This document shows, in pieces, positions 1-10,361 of a stretch of 64,000 nt of DNA. The position numbers and the translations under genes were made by a program. The notes under the pieces were generated by a model, which was given only the letters and a program-made list of their open reading frames with translations, made no database searches and was not told the DNA's origin. Source of the DNA: Canna indica (Eukaryota; Streptophyta; Magnoliopsida; Zingiberales; Cannaceae); assembly GCA_034359265.1 (NCBI GenBank), contig CP136896.1, positions 62,755,501 through 62,819,500 on the forward strand, in the 5' to 3' direction. Position 1 is the first letter of the stretch; each line of letters begins with the position of its first letter.

Positions 1-384
1 TATATTTTCTTAAGGATGTTTGTCATCATCAAAAATGGGAAGATTGTTGGCTTTAGGTTTTCAACCTTGGTCTTAATCTCTTAATCTCGATTTTGATGAT
101 AACAAACATGGAACTAATATTTTATCGAGAAATCTTTCAGGTTTCATATCGATTAGCATTTGATGCCCTCGATCGGAAAAATTGAAAGAAATTAAAAAAT
201 CGAAAGGACATTGATCGTCGCGCTCGAATTCGTCGCAGAAGTTCTTGAAGATCAACATAAGCACCAAAGTCATCTTGGACGAGCTCAAAGATCACATGAA
301 AGTTCTCAAAGTTGATGGTCGTTGAAAGTCGGAACCCGGAAACAAAGCTCGGAAGAAAATCGGCTGAGAAATAAATTTCAGCCT

Positions 385-725
385 AGGTTCGATCGACCGG
401 GCGGTAGACCGAATAGTGTAAGTAATTGGCAGTAGCCAATTCGGTCGACCGAACACTGCCGAAAATCGGCAGTGGCTACTTCGGTTGACCGGTCGATCGG
501 TCGATCGACAGAGGCCTAAAATGAGCAGAATGCTCATCGATTGACCAATCGGTCGACCGAAGTGAGGATCGAGCGTCTGCTTCCCCTGTGTTGGTCAATC
601 GATGGGTCGACCGGATTGAGGGAACGCTCAGTTGTGTCTGGCGGTCGACCCGTCGGTCGATCGACCAGAGAGAAGAGGGCAGTGGTTGAATGAGTGGTCG
701 ATTGGTCGACTGACCAATCGATCGA
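385..725. repeat. GATCGACC/GGTCGACC palindromic motif cluster in U3
   Basis: The self-complementary words TCGATCGA, GGTCGACC and CGATCGACCGG recur many times within about 340 bp of the LTR upstream of its TATA box. The motifs are short and irregularly spaced, so this is a motif cluster and not a clean tandem array. Confidence 0.6.
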
Positions 726-778
726 GCGTCTACAACAAATAGTTTTCTATCCGTTGAGCTATCATTTTCTTGAGAGAC

Positions 779-786
779 TATAAATA
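779..786 (+). promoter_or_regulatory. TATA box of the copia-like LTR
   Basis: TATAAATA lies about 735 bp into the LTR and is followed by a pyrimidine-rich leader, as expected at the U3/R boundary. Confidence 0.5.
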
Positions 787-1560
787 TCATTCATCTAACC
801 TCTCTAAACTTCTTCCTTGATGATTGCAGACTTTATTGAGCAATTAAAAGGAAGTTTTTGAGCCTTCCAAAGATCGATTGCAGCGCGCTCTGTTCTTCCG
901 TCGAGTTCTTCTTCAAGCGCCAACTGCTCCTCAACTCGCCTTCGACTCAAAGCATATTTACTGGCGAGTTGAAGACTACAAGGCTTGAAAAGAGTAGATA
1001 ATTTTGGTTTACTCTCTAAACTCTTTTCGCTGTAATTTTTGTTATTATTTGAACACTGTTTAATTTGGATTTGTGCGTGTGAAGACCTAGGATTGTTAGG
1101 TCTTGAAATTGGGTGATAGCCTGTGTTTGAGGTTTAAATCCACCGGTGTAATTAAACATAATTTGCTAGGATTAAGTGGAGTTGTCCCTTAGGGTTGAGG
1201 TGAAAGAGTGCTCTCGGTAAGAAGGCGGAGACTTCCGGGTGTGGAAGTGTCTTAGGTCGAGAGTGCGACTCTTCGAGTCAAAGTCCTCTGTGTAAGGGAA
1301 ACGAGAATTAATCTAGTAAAACTAGTTTGAAAATCCTAAGCAGTGTGCTTATTGGGGCCGAACCACTATAAATCTTGTGTTTGCATTGTTATTTATTGTT
1401 GTTTGTGTTTAATTATTTATATCGTTTTCGCATCTAATCATTTAATCGTAAATTGCCTAAACGATTTAAGTAAACGGTTAAAAATCGAATTTAGGCTAAT
1501 TAAATTAGTAAAGTCACTATTCACCCTCTCTCTAGTGTTGTCATTTTGTCTTCAATACCC

Positions 1561-2075
1561 ACAGGTATGAGTATACATTTTTATTCATTTAATAAACGGG
1601 TACGGGTACGTATACTATACTATCCACACTTATGAATATTCGTTACCCGTCAATATATATTAAATATTAAGTTTATATTTTTATATATTAATATATAATG
1701 AAAAATTTAAAAATAAATCTAAATCATCTTTTTAAATATAATATATTTTTATATATTATATCAATTCCTAATTTTAGTTGTAAGTACTCTAATTTTAAAT
1801 TTTATGTTGCATGAATGAATATTGCTATTTATTATAGACATATTTATGGTTTAGTATTTGATTATTACTTAGTTTATTTTATGGTTTAGTATTTCTCAAC
1901 CAAGTTGTCAATAGGGGTGGAAGGAGAATATTTGAGGGTATACTATTAATACAAAATAATTTTTTTTGTAATAGCTTAAATGGGTATTCGCGGGTATCAA
2001 TTACCCGTGCGAGAATGGATGACAGATATTTATCGCGAGTGCGGGTGCAGGTGCAACACTATCCATATTGTGTTA
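1561..2075. mobile_element. Truncated hAT-like element fragment
   Basis: The segment matches the interior of the element at 9688-10361, with shared phrases such as TTTAATAAACG, ACTCGTTAC-like words and CCAATATATATTAAATATTAA. It lacks both terminal repeats seen in that copy. It starts directly after the copia-like LTR, which presumably inserted into it. Confidence 0.55.
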
Positions 2076-3140
2076 TTTATATTGATACTTGGCCATATTG
2101 ACATTAATCATACTCAAACTCGTGGTAACTTCATTTTTGTTTGATTCAAATTCTATGTACAAGTTAGTAACAAAGGATGTCTACTCAAATAGAATAAAGG
2201 AAGCGTGTCATGATCTTGATTTCCTTAGTGTTTTAATTATTTATTATTTTCTATATTTTCATTGACGACAATCGCTCTTTGCCGTCGCAACTTATTAGTG
2301 ACACTTGTATAAGAGACGACACATTGCAACAATTTTGATCGTCGCTAAAAAGTTTTATCAATGGTCTAGTGACAGTTTCGATCGTCACGATACTCTTTAT
2401 TCTAGTATCGTAAGAAATTGATGACGTCATAATAAGCTATTTAGTTAATATGATTAAAAAAATTTCTTTAATTGGAAGACATTGTTTAAATGCAACGGGA
2501 TGTTGAATAAATATGGTTTGATATTATTTAAGATTATATGAAAAAATTGAATGAAGTTTGGTAAAATCTATATAGTTTGATGAAGTAAATGTCTTTTCTT
2601 CTTTTTTTACAGTAACAACATTTTCCTCTTCATGGTCTGTTCCTTCTTAACCTGAACTTAATTCTTTAAAAACAAAGACAAACTAAACTCACAGAATTTG
2701 CTTGCTCAATTATTACAATACTTGAATTTGAAACCTTTTTGCACCTTTCTGTTTATTTTAAATACCATACAACTTTTGTTTGTATGTAATAATATAATAA
2801 ATCAATTATAGTTGGAGGTAGTTAATATCTTAACGTGGTTGGTGGATACACAACCAACCCTCTATGTTACACACGTCACCCCCAAACCATCCATCAATTC
2901 AATTTCTTTTTAATATATATATATACACATGTAACACATCACTGTCTTGAGGTGAAATTAATATATAAGATCTCTCTCAATGTATATATAGTATATAATT
3001 AATAAAAATATCAAAAAATATAAAATTGGATAACTCATATTACTGTTATTTTTTTTTCAATTTTTAATAAAGTCATATAGCTTGTTTTTTAAATAAAAAG
3101 AAAATAAATAAATGTGAGAGCTCTTTACATTATATTTTTT
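2076..3140. other. AT-rich intergenic sequence
   Basis: No gene is visible. Positions 2263-2425 have repeated GACGAC, CGTCGC and GATCGTCAC words reminiscent of CACTA subterminal repeats, but no CACTA end is present. A short hairpin with arms GGTTGGTG and CACAACCAACC occurs near 2840-2865. Confidence 0.4.
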
Positions 3141-3520
3141 AAATAAAAAAAATGAAAAGGTGCGGCAGGTCATAATTGTCCTCTTTTTGATGTACAGACA
3201 TAGAAATATTCCTATTTGGCCAAAGCAGTTGGATAGGCATGAAATGGTGCAGGGGAATGAGATGAGGAAGGTGCATGGAATCTGCCCTCAAAGTGCTCGT
3301 CGTCAAGTCTCATCATGTGTGCTGTCTGGAAAAGGAAAGGGTGTGGCCAAGATTAACTCCTCCTAATCAACTCACTCGGAGTGGAAGCTTCCAACTCTGA
3401 TTGCTGTGTCCAGGTGCAGAGCTCCACCTTGCAGAGTGATGGCTGTCATGTCTCCACCTCCGCTATTTATCCTTTGCCTACTCTTTTACTTGTATTTCCT
3501 TTTCGGCAATTTCTCTAAAT
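3141..3520. other. Locally GC-richer, unrecognised segment
   Basis: This block has more balanced composition than its AT-rich surroundings. It holds only a 68-codon open frame (3160-3366) without recognisable domains. It could be low-copy host sequence or a gene remnant; nothing supports a function. Confidence 0.3.
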
Positions 3521-3559
3521 CGCAATAAATTTATTAAAACTTTCTCTTTCTAAAATATG

Positions 3560-4900
3560 AATGTTAAAAATTTTATATTCGAAATCAAATTGTGATAATA
3601 TTTTATATTTTTTTTTAAAAAAAATAGAATTTAAATTCTAGTTTCATCATCTACTATATTTTTATTTTTGTAAAAAAAAATCCAAAAATATTATGAACTT
3701 TTACTAAAAATAAAAAAATCAAAAATTATAATTTTGAAATTTTTTTTATAATAAAAAATATTTTAGAAGTCTATTTTTTTTAAAAAAAATCTTAAATATA
3801 TTAAAGACTTTTATCCCAAGTATATAACACTAAATTAAAATTAAAATTAATAAAATATTTTTGCGCCCATTTTATATCACAAAAAATATGTCATGAATTA
3901 AAATTATTTTTAAAAAAAATTATGAAATTACTCTAGGCTTTAGGCAAAAGTTCTCGAAGCATATAAAACTAAATTTAAATTAAAAATAATAAATTATTTT
4001 GATTCAAAATATTCTTTTAGACACTAGTATATATTTTATATCGTAAAAATTATATTTTATGAATAAAAATTATTTTTTTAGACTTATGAACCTATTACCA
4101 ATCCACTTTCCGCAAAAGTCTTTAATTCAAAATATTTATTTATATTATAACTTCTCTTTTTACGTCATAAAAATATTTTTTAACGTATTATAGACTTTTG
4201 CCCAAAGCACATAAAATTAAATTTAAATAAAAAATAAATTATTTTGGTTCAATTTTTTTTAGACCACAACATATGTTTTTATACCACAAAAATATGTTTC
4301 ATGATTTTTTTTCGAGTTATGAAGTTATTATAGACATTGGGTTGTCCAAAAGTCTCCAATAGTTTCATAAATAAAAAAAAAAATTAATTCATAAAATATT
4401 TTTATGATATAAAAAAAGTGATAGGATTTAAACAAATATTTTGAATTAATTTTTTCCCCAAAAGTCTATAATAACTTCGTAAACCTAAAAAAATAATCCT
4501 ATTTCATAATATATATTTTTTATGGTACAAAACATATGCAAATGTCTTAAAAAATATTTTGGATCAAAATAATTTATTATTTTTAATTTAAATTTAATTT
4601 TAAGTACTTTGGACAAAAGTATTTTTGCTCAAAGCTTAAAATAATTTCATAAATTAAAAAAATAATAATTTTAATTCATGAAATATTTTTTGATATAAAA
4701 TGGATTCTAAGATCTAAAAATAATAATTTGGATCAAAATATTTTATTATTTTAATTTTAATTTAATTTTACATACATAGGATAAAAGCCTCTAATATATT
4801 TGAGATTTTAGATGCAACATATTTTTTAGACCTCTAAAATTTATTTTTTATTATAAAAATATATTTTATAAATTAATTTTTTTTAAAAAAAAAAATTCGG
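3560..4900. repeat. Long AT-rich inverted repeat, fold-back element relative
   Basis: The two halves are imperfect reverse complements around a centre near 4210-4250. Words such as TAAATTTAAATTAAAAATAA, ATTTTGATTCAAAATATT and AAAAGTCT in the left half return reversed on the right. The same words build the interior of the fold-back element at 31721-32833, so both belong to one family. The outer terminal repeat and the target duplication seen there were not found here. Confidence 0.55.
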
Positions 4901-6141
4901 GTAAAAGTGTGTAATGGATTACATACTTGTGCAGAGGAAATAAAATGGATATTATTAAAATTTAGTACCAAATATGAAAATTTTAACACATATATTTTGG
5001 ATTGAAGAAATTTAAATAAAATTATTCTGGTTTAAAAACAAATTATTATTTTTTATCGTGCGTGGTAACTACAATTAGAGTAAAATGGGTAAAAATATGA
5101 AAAAACATAATCCTAAATTATAGATTATTTGTTTTTGAATATTTTGATAAATAATTATGCGAACTAAATTGACATGAATACATCGAGATAAAGTTTTTTT
5201 TACAGAAAAAATAAAATTACTTAACGAAAACTAAAAAATCCGTAAAAATTTAAATACAACATATTGTTGAGATCAGGCGAACGGATGAAGGACCAAATAC
5301 ACAAAATTTGCAATCGATATATGCGAATTAGTTCACCCTGCCTGATCTTAATTTCTTAATTTATAGCCGGTGCAGCGCGGGGGATAGATGGAGCGAAATG
5401 ACGTTATGGCATAATCCAGGGTGGGTCCCATGATGACGTAGGGGATTTGGTCACTTTTTCTGTTTGTGCTCAAGTATTCCAACATTGAATTGAATGCCGT
5501 GTTGGATTCCAGACTTCCAGTCACATTGACTCACAAATAGGTCAATTTCTCCATCTTTACATCAGTCTTCATAGGCAATTCTTTGGATCTGCTTAGTCTA
5601 ATTAATTCAATTCAATTGAAAATAGAAAAATTGATTAAAATAATAATAAAAAAATGCCTCATTATTTACGTTTAATTGACTGAATGCATGTGATCACTTC
5701 TTGACTAAATCGATTTGGAGCAAAATTAATGTGAATTGCTTCAATTTTTATTTTTGACTAGTTCCATGGTGAGTTTAATGATCTAAAATAATTTTATTTG
5801 AAAACATTTGTTATAAATGTATGTTAAAAATAAATATTTTTGAGGAAAAAATATCTAAATAGATAGGTACTGATTCATATGAAATTAATGAACACAAAGT
5901 AGGTGAGTGCATATGAGCGACTTTAATGCATGCTATATTTGTATTTGGAAAAAATTGTCCAAGCACATACTTTTCTCACTCTACAATGTTTTGACAGCAG
6001 AAAGAAATTTTGCCAACAAAAAATCATTGTCAATCAAAATAAAACAAAACTGTCTAACTTTGCAAAAAGAGAGTATTTTTTTATAAAAAACAAGAGAATA
6101 AATACATCCATGTAAATATAATATTTATAGCATATAAAATT
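4901..6141. other. Intergenic sequence without recognised feature
   Basis: AT-rich DNA with no supported gene. A small open frame at 5930-6115 has no recognisable motif. Confidence 0.4.
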
Positions 6142-6359
6142 AGATAAGATAATTTTGACCCCACGTACAGTTTGCTCAAATTTTAATTTTAGTTCTCATA
6201 ATTTTTAATTTTTAATTTTTAATTTTAACTCTTACATTTTATTTTTATTTAAAATTTGGTCACTGTCATCATATGAGATCTAAATCACTACAACAAATTT
6301 GTTATATATCGACATCATAATTTTGACGTCTACCAAAGACGTCGAAATGTAAAATTATT

Positions 6360-6560
6360 TAAAAATAATAATACAATAAATTTCGACGTCTTTCGCAGAC
6401 GTCGAAATTTTTTCGACGTCTTTTGCAGACGTCGAAATTTTTTCGACGTCTGACAAATATTTCGACGCCTGACAGGGGTCGAAATGTTTCGACGTCTGAG
6501 AAGACGTCAAAATATTTGTCGTACCGACGTGTGTTAGCCGGCGTCGATACGTTTAACATT
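6360..6560. repeat. CACTA left subterminal repeats
   Basis: Repeated units containing TTTCGACGTC and GACGTCGAAA, spaced roughly 30 bp apart and mostly palindromic. A matching block built on CATATTGACGCC / GGCGTCAATATG lies near the right end. Confidence 0.7.
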
Positions 6561-6679
6561 TTGACGCCAGTTCAGCCGTAAAAAAAATATTTTTAAAAAA
6601 ATATTTTTAACATATCGACGCCTCTGAGAGGCGTCGGTATATATTTTTTTAATTTTTTATATTAAAAAAAAGCATGCGG

Positions 6680-6885
6680 CGGAAATCGAGCGGGATTCAC
6701 GCCCGCTCGATGTCCGCCACGCTGCGTAAATCGAGCGGCAGCGGATTGGCTGCCGCTCGATTTCTGACGCGTGGCGGAAATCGCTCGGCAGCGGATTGGC
6801 TGCCGCTCGATTTCTGACGCGTGGCGGAAATCGCGCGGCAGCGGATTGGCTGCCGCGCGATTTCCGCCACGCGGCGGGTAATGGG
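6680..6885. repeat. GC-rich tandem hairpin repeat inside the CACTA element
   Basis: About three copies of a roughly 60-bp unit, each with an inverted repeat around the loop GGATTG (arms such as TCGAGCGGCAGC and GCTGCCGCTCGA), joined by spacers containing TGACGCGTGGCGGAAATCG. In the last copy both arms read CGCGCGGCAGC / GCTGCCGCGCG, so the arms changed together. The middle copy has mismatched arms. Confidence 0.75.
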
Positions 6886-7060
6886 CGGACGAGCGCGCAA
6901 TCGCACGCGCTCGCCGAGGCAGGAGGCGGGAGATTTCCCGCCTCCTGTAGATTTTTTTAATAAATTTTTAATTTTTAATTTTTTTTAACATAGTTTTTTT
7001 TATATATTCTTCTACACCTTTTCTCCTTCTTCTCCGACGACGAGAGCTCTTGATCGCCAA

Positions 7061-7340
7061 TCCCGCCTCCGACGATGGATTCCCTCGCTTGATCGCCAAC
7101 TTGGTTCCGTCGTCTTGCATTCCGAGGTATACCTTCCCGAATCCGCCGACCCCAATCACGGCCTTCTCGTCGAAGTTCTTCGTCGCCTCCCTTATCTCGA
7201 CTAACGTGAAGATCTGCCGACGCCAATGGTGCCGGAGGCGAAGACGCCTCCGACGATGCTCCTGATCTTGTGCGATCCGAACTGATTTCTCGATCCCCCT
7301 TTGCTGTAGCTGCTGCTCGTGAAGCTGGACTGGTTCACGT
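7061..7340 (-). pseudogene. Captured CrRLK1L (malectin-like) receptor kinase fragment
   Basis: On the minus strand, 7213-7061 encodes the start of a protein kinase domain. A segment ending in EIREATKNFDEKAVIG is followed by the glycine-rich loop GVGGFGKVYLG and the ATP-binding lysine in LAIKRGNPSS. This wording is characteristic of the CrRLK1L (FERONIA/THESEUS/HERK) family. Upstream, about 7340-7214, serine/glycine-rich juxtamembrane-like sequence appears in another frame, so a frameshift separates them. The kinase stops after about 50 residues and runs into arginine-rich junk. The rest of the kinase, the transmembrane segment and the extracellular domain are absent. It lies wholly inside the CACTA element and is best read as a transduplicated gene fragment, non-functional as a kinase. 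Confidence 0.75.
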
Positions 7341-7660
7341 GTAGAGGGAGGAGCCAAGACGAGAACCTATTCATTCCTCTTCTCCCACTCCGGCCGCCGC
7401 CTCCATCGGCAGAACCTATTCCTCTTCTCCCACGTGTGTAGAGGGAGGAGCCAAGCTGGACTGGTGCACCCTTCTCGTAGAGGGTGTTTCCGTAAATTTA
7501 CAAAGATTTTAATTGAAGGTTTTATTAAAAAATATAATTAATATGCTTAATTAATTAACCGGTGTAGAGGCTCGAATTAATATATAACTAACCCTCGAAT
7601 TAACATATAATTAACCCTCGAATTATCATATAATTAACCTTCGAATTATTTATATAATTA
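7341..7660. other. CACTA interior, unassigned
   Basis: GC-rich up to about 7490, including two near-copies of a GTAGAGGGAGGAGCCAAG-containing phrase (about 7340 and 7440), then AT-rich with repeats of TCGAATTA and TATAATTAACC. No gene is visible. Confidence 0.4.
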
Positions 7661-7664
7661 ACCG

Positions 7665-8050
7665 GCGTCAATATGCTAAACATATTGACGCCAGTGAAGG
7701 CGTCAATATGTTTAGCATATTGACGCCGACGTATTGACGTCAAAGGCGTCAATATGTTTAGCATATTGACGCCGGCATATTGACGCCGGCATATTGACGT
7801 CAAAGGCGTCAATATGTTGGCGTCGAAATTTTAAATATTGACGTCTCGTTTCGACCGTACACGTCGTCGAAATGTAAATACTGACGCCTCTTTTTCGACA
7901 GTTGGAGGCGTCGAATTTTAAATATTGACGTCTGTATAGACGTCAATATTTAAAATTAAGCGGTGATTATTCGACACGCATTTTCGACGGATTTACTGCC
8001 GTCAGTATGCAATTTTTTACTTCCTCCGACGTCGAAATTTATATATAATT
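7665..8050. repeat. CACTA right subterminal repeats
   Basis: Multiple copies of GCATATTGACGCC and GGCGTCAATATG, mostly arranged as inverted pairs, followed by GACGTC-containing words up to the right end. Confidence 0.7.
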
Positions 8051-8476
8051 TATCGTCAAAATTTAAACCATCTGTTGTAGTGAATGGAGCTGAAGTTGAG
8101 CCTACAGGGATCAATTCTGTAAACTTTGAGAATTAAAATTAAATTTTTGTAAATAATGAGAACTAAAATTAAAATTCTAATAAATTATAGGGATCAAAGT
8201 TATTTTTTTCTAATATTTTTAAATATTATAATTATTTATAAATAAATTAAAAATATTAAAATTGAGCAATTTTTTTACGAATTAAGGTGATTTATTTTGA
8301 ATTTTATTTTGAAAAGTGTGATCAATGGCATGTTTATATATTTAGAAGATTGATTTAATATTTGCAAGATTGATTTATTTTCCATTTAAGGTATAAACAT
8401 ATATTTTGTATCTCTGAATATTTCTTATAATGCTCATGAAATCGTAGCAATAACCTTGTATATATTATGGTATTGC

Positions 8477-8880
8477 CACTACAACAAATGCATAAAAAAC
8501 CGATGTTTATTAGAGTGAAAATCGACACTTTTTTGATGTTCGAAATTCAATTTAAATCACTTATAATGCGCCAAATTTAAGATCAAAATGGAGGTGAGGA
8601 TGTGATGAGTGAAGAGATGAGGGGATCAGGATAGCAAGTTTTCGAATTCTATCGTCACTACTACAGAATTCATCCTAAATCGGAATAATTAATGGATAAA
8701 AATTGACGTCTAATGACAGCGTTGATTTAAATCCACCTAAATTAATATAAATTACCGTATTATAATTATTATATTTTTTACTTAGACAACGTTGATTTAA
8801 ATATTATAATTAGACAACGTTGATTTAAATATTATAATTATTTATAAATAAATTAAAAAAATATTCTATGATTTTTTTAT
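8477..8880. mobile_element. Isolated CACTA-type ends
   Basis: CACTACAACAAATGC at 8477 and CACTACTACAG at 8656 resemble CACTA left ends, but no matching right ends are visible. Downstream at about 8785-8845 a unit containing ACAACGTTGATTTAAATATT is repeated in tandem. These look like truncated or stacked non-autonomous copies. Confidence 0.4.
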
Positions 8881-8890
8881 ATTTTTTTAA

Positions 8891-9184
8891 GAAAAATAAT
8901 AATTTTGATCCCTATAGTTTACTTGAATTTTGGTTTTAGTCCTTGTAGTTTATAAAATTTTGATTTTAGTTCTTATAGTTTACAAAGTTGATCCCTACAA
9001 GCTCCACGTTAGCAATGTCCAATCAGCACATATTATCCACGTTAGCTTCGTTTAAGCCTCATATGACAAGAGTGATCAAATCTTAAATAGAAATAAAGTG
9101 TGCGGACTAAAATCAAAATTTTAAAATTATGAGGACTAAAATTAAAATTTGAGCAAACGGTAGAAACCAAAAGTATATTTTTTC
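8891..9184. mobile_element. MITE with long terminal inverted repeats
   Basis: The left arm (ATTTTGATCCCTATAGTTTA, then TTTTAGTCC repeats) is inverted at the right end (GGACTAAAAT repeats). The middle holds TCCACGTTAGC- and TCATATGA-type words shared with the MITE split at 6142-8211. It has no coding capacity. I did not find a convincing target duplication. Confidence 0.6.
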
Positions 9185-9687
9185 CTAATCATAATTAATT
9201 TTATGCATATCATATATTTATAGAGATTTTCTTTATAATATATATATTAAACAAAGCATATCAGAATCATTTTAATATTTAAATAAAAAATATATTGGAT
9301 ATTATGTAATATTAAAAGATTTGAAAGAATATGATAATTACTTCTAAATGATTTTTCAATTTTTATATCATGAAACATGTTACTGTTTTATAAATGTAAC
9401 TTCCATATTTTGTAGTTATATTGTTTTGTTTTATAAAAAGTATTCACCCCATTATATTATTAAACTATATTATAATATATAATATTTTGAAAAATGCATT
9501 CCACTCTAAAATATATAACTTCGACTCTCGATCTTGAATTTTATGTATTTTATAATATATAATATTAATTTCTTATCTAATTATCAAAATTCCACATTTC
9601 AATTTCGAAGCATTAATTAATTAGTTAATTAAATAGAAAGTCACATCAAAGTGCTAATAATTAATTAATTGCATCCACAGAAATAGG
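9185..9687. other. AT-rich intergenic sequence
   Basis: Nothing recognised beyond AT-rich simple sequence. Confidence 0.4.
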
Positions 9688-10361
9688 GATGACAATGTTA
9701 TTTGTACCGGCGTATACCCGCGGATATTTATCCCACACAGGTTGGGTATAAAGAATATATTATACCAACAAGTACGAGTATGAATATAAATTTTTACTTA
9801 TTTAATAAACGAGTACGACTACAGATACTGTATAGTCCACACCTACGAATACTCGTTACTCGCCAATATATATTAAATATTAAATTTATATTTTTATATA
9901 TTAATATCTAATGGAAAGTTTAAACATAAATCTAAATTATCTATTCATCAGATTTCATCTATCTAAATATAATATATTTATATATTTTATATCAAATCCT
10001 AATTTTAATTGTAAGTAATTTGATTTTAAATTTTACTTTGCATGAATAGATATTATTATTTATTAAGATAATTTTATGATTTATGATTTAATTATTACGT
10101 AGTTTATTTTATGGTTTAGTGTTTCTCAACTAAATTATCAATATGGACAGAATGAGATTTTTTGATAGTATATTATTAAAACAAAATAAAATTTTTTTAT
10201 AATAGCTTAAATGAGTATCTGTAGATATTTGCGATATCAATTACCCCGCATAGGAACGGATGAAGGATACCCATTGTGGGTGCGGGTACAAGAGATGAGT
10301 TTAATAAACAGGTGCGAGTGCGGCACTATTCGTTCCGAATTCGTCCCGTTGATATCCCTAC
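9688..10361. mobile_element. Non-autonomous hAT-like element
   Basis: The left end TAGGGATGACAATG and the inverse of the right end TAGGGATATCAACGGG form similar terminal inverted repeats, and GGGTAC/ACCCG-type words follow inside both ends. This matches the common plant hAT-like elements that begin TAGGG. The 8-bp duplication expected for hAT elements is not obvious, so the boundaries are approximate. The open frames inside are not genes. Confidence 0.55.

Larger units (their letters stand above)
1..1554 (+). mobile_element. 3' end and 3' LTR of a Ty1/copia-like element
   Basis: A purine-rich tract (CAAAAATGGGAAGA, about 30-43) precedes TGTTGG at 45, as at the polypurine tract/LTR junction of plant copia elements. 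The stretch from 45 to about 1554 has LTR architecture: a U3-like part, a TATA box near 779, then a phrase near 1355 (GGGCCGAACCACTATAAA) typical of copia R/U5, and the end motif ATTCACCCTCTCTCTAGTG near 1518. The element's body would lie left of the window. The LTR ends against a hAT-like repeat, so it probably inserted into that repeat. No target duplication can be checked because the 5' LTR is out of view. No coding sequence is present; open frames on the minus strand here are chance products of the repeated GATCGACC motif. Confidence 0.55.
6286..8082. mobile_element. Non-autonomous CACTA (En/Spm) transposon
   Basis: The left end reads CACTACAACAAATTTG and the right end is its inverse, CATCTGTTGTAGTG. 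Both ends are flanked by the trinucleotide AAT (6283-6285 and 8083-8085), the 3-bp duplication typical of CACTA elements. Subterminal repeats built on GACGTCGAAAT fill about 6300-6560 and 7665-8050, where transposase is known to bind in this superfamily. There is no transposase gene. The interior carries GC-rich hairpin repeats and a receptor-kinase fragment. The length is 1797 bp. Confidence 0.85.
6142..8211. mobile_element. MITE split by a CACTA element
   Basis: The outer parts (6142-6285 and 8083-8211) together form one MITE. Its ends are inverted versions of each other, with ATAATTTTGACCCC on the left and GGGATCAAAGTTAT on the right, and TTTTAATTTTAGT / ACTAAAATTAAAA inside. It is the same family as the intact copy at 8891-9184. 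The CACTA element sits in its middle, so the MITE is older. Confidence 0.6.

Noticed and set aside
292..790. Minus-strand open frames rich in RST and DRS words
   Set aside because: They are translations of the repeated GATCGACC motif in the copia LTR.
6697..6906. 69-codon frame rich in Arg, Pro and Ala
   Set aside because: Translation of the CACTA internal hairpin repeats.
6360..8050. Regularly spaced palindromic repeats that could suggest a CRISPR array
   Set aside because: Spacers are not unique, the units are CACTA subterminal repeats, and the sequence is a plant nuclear genome.
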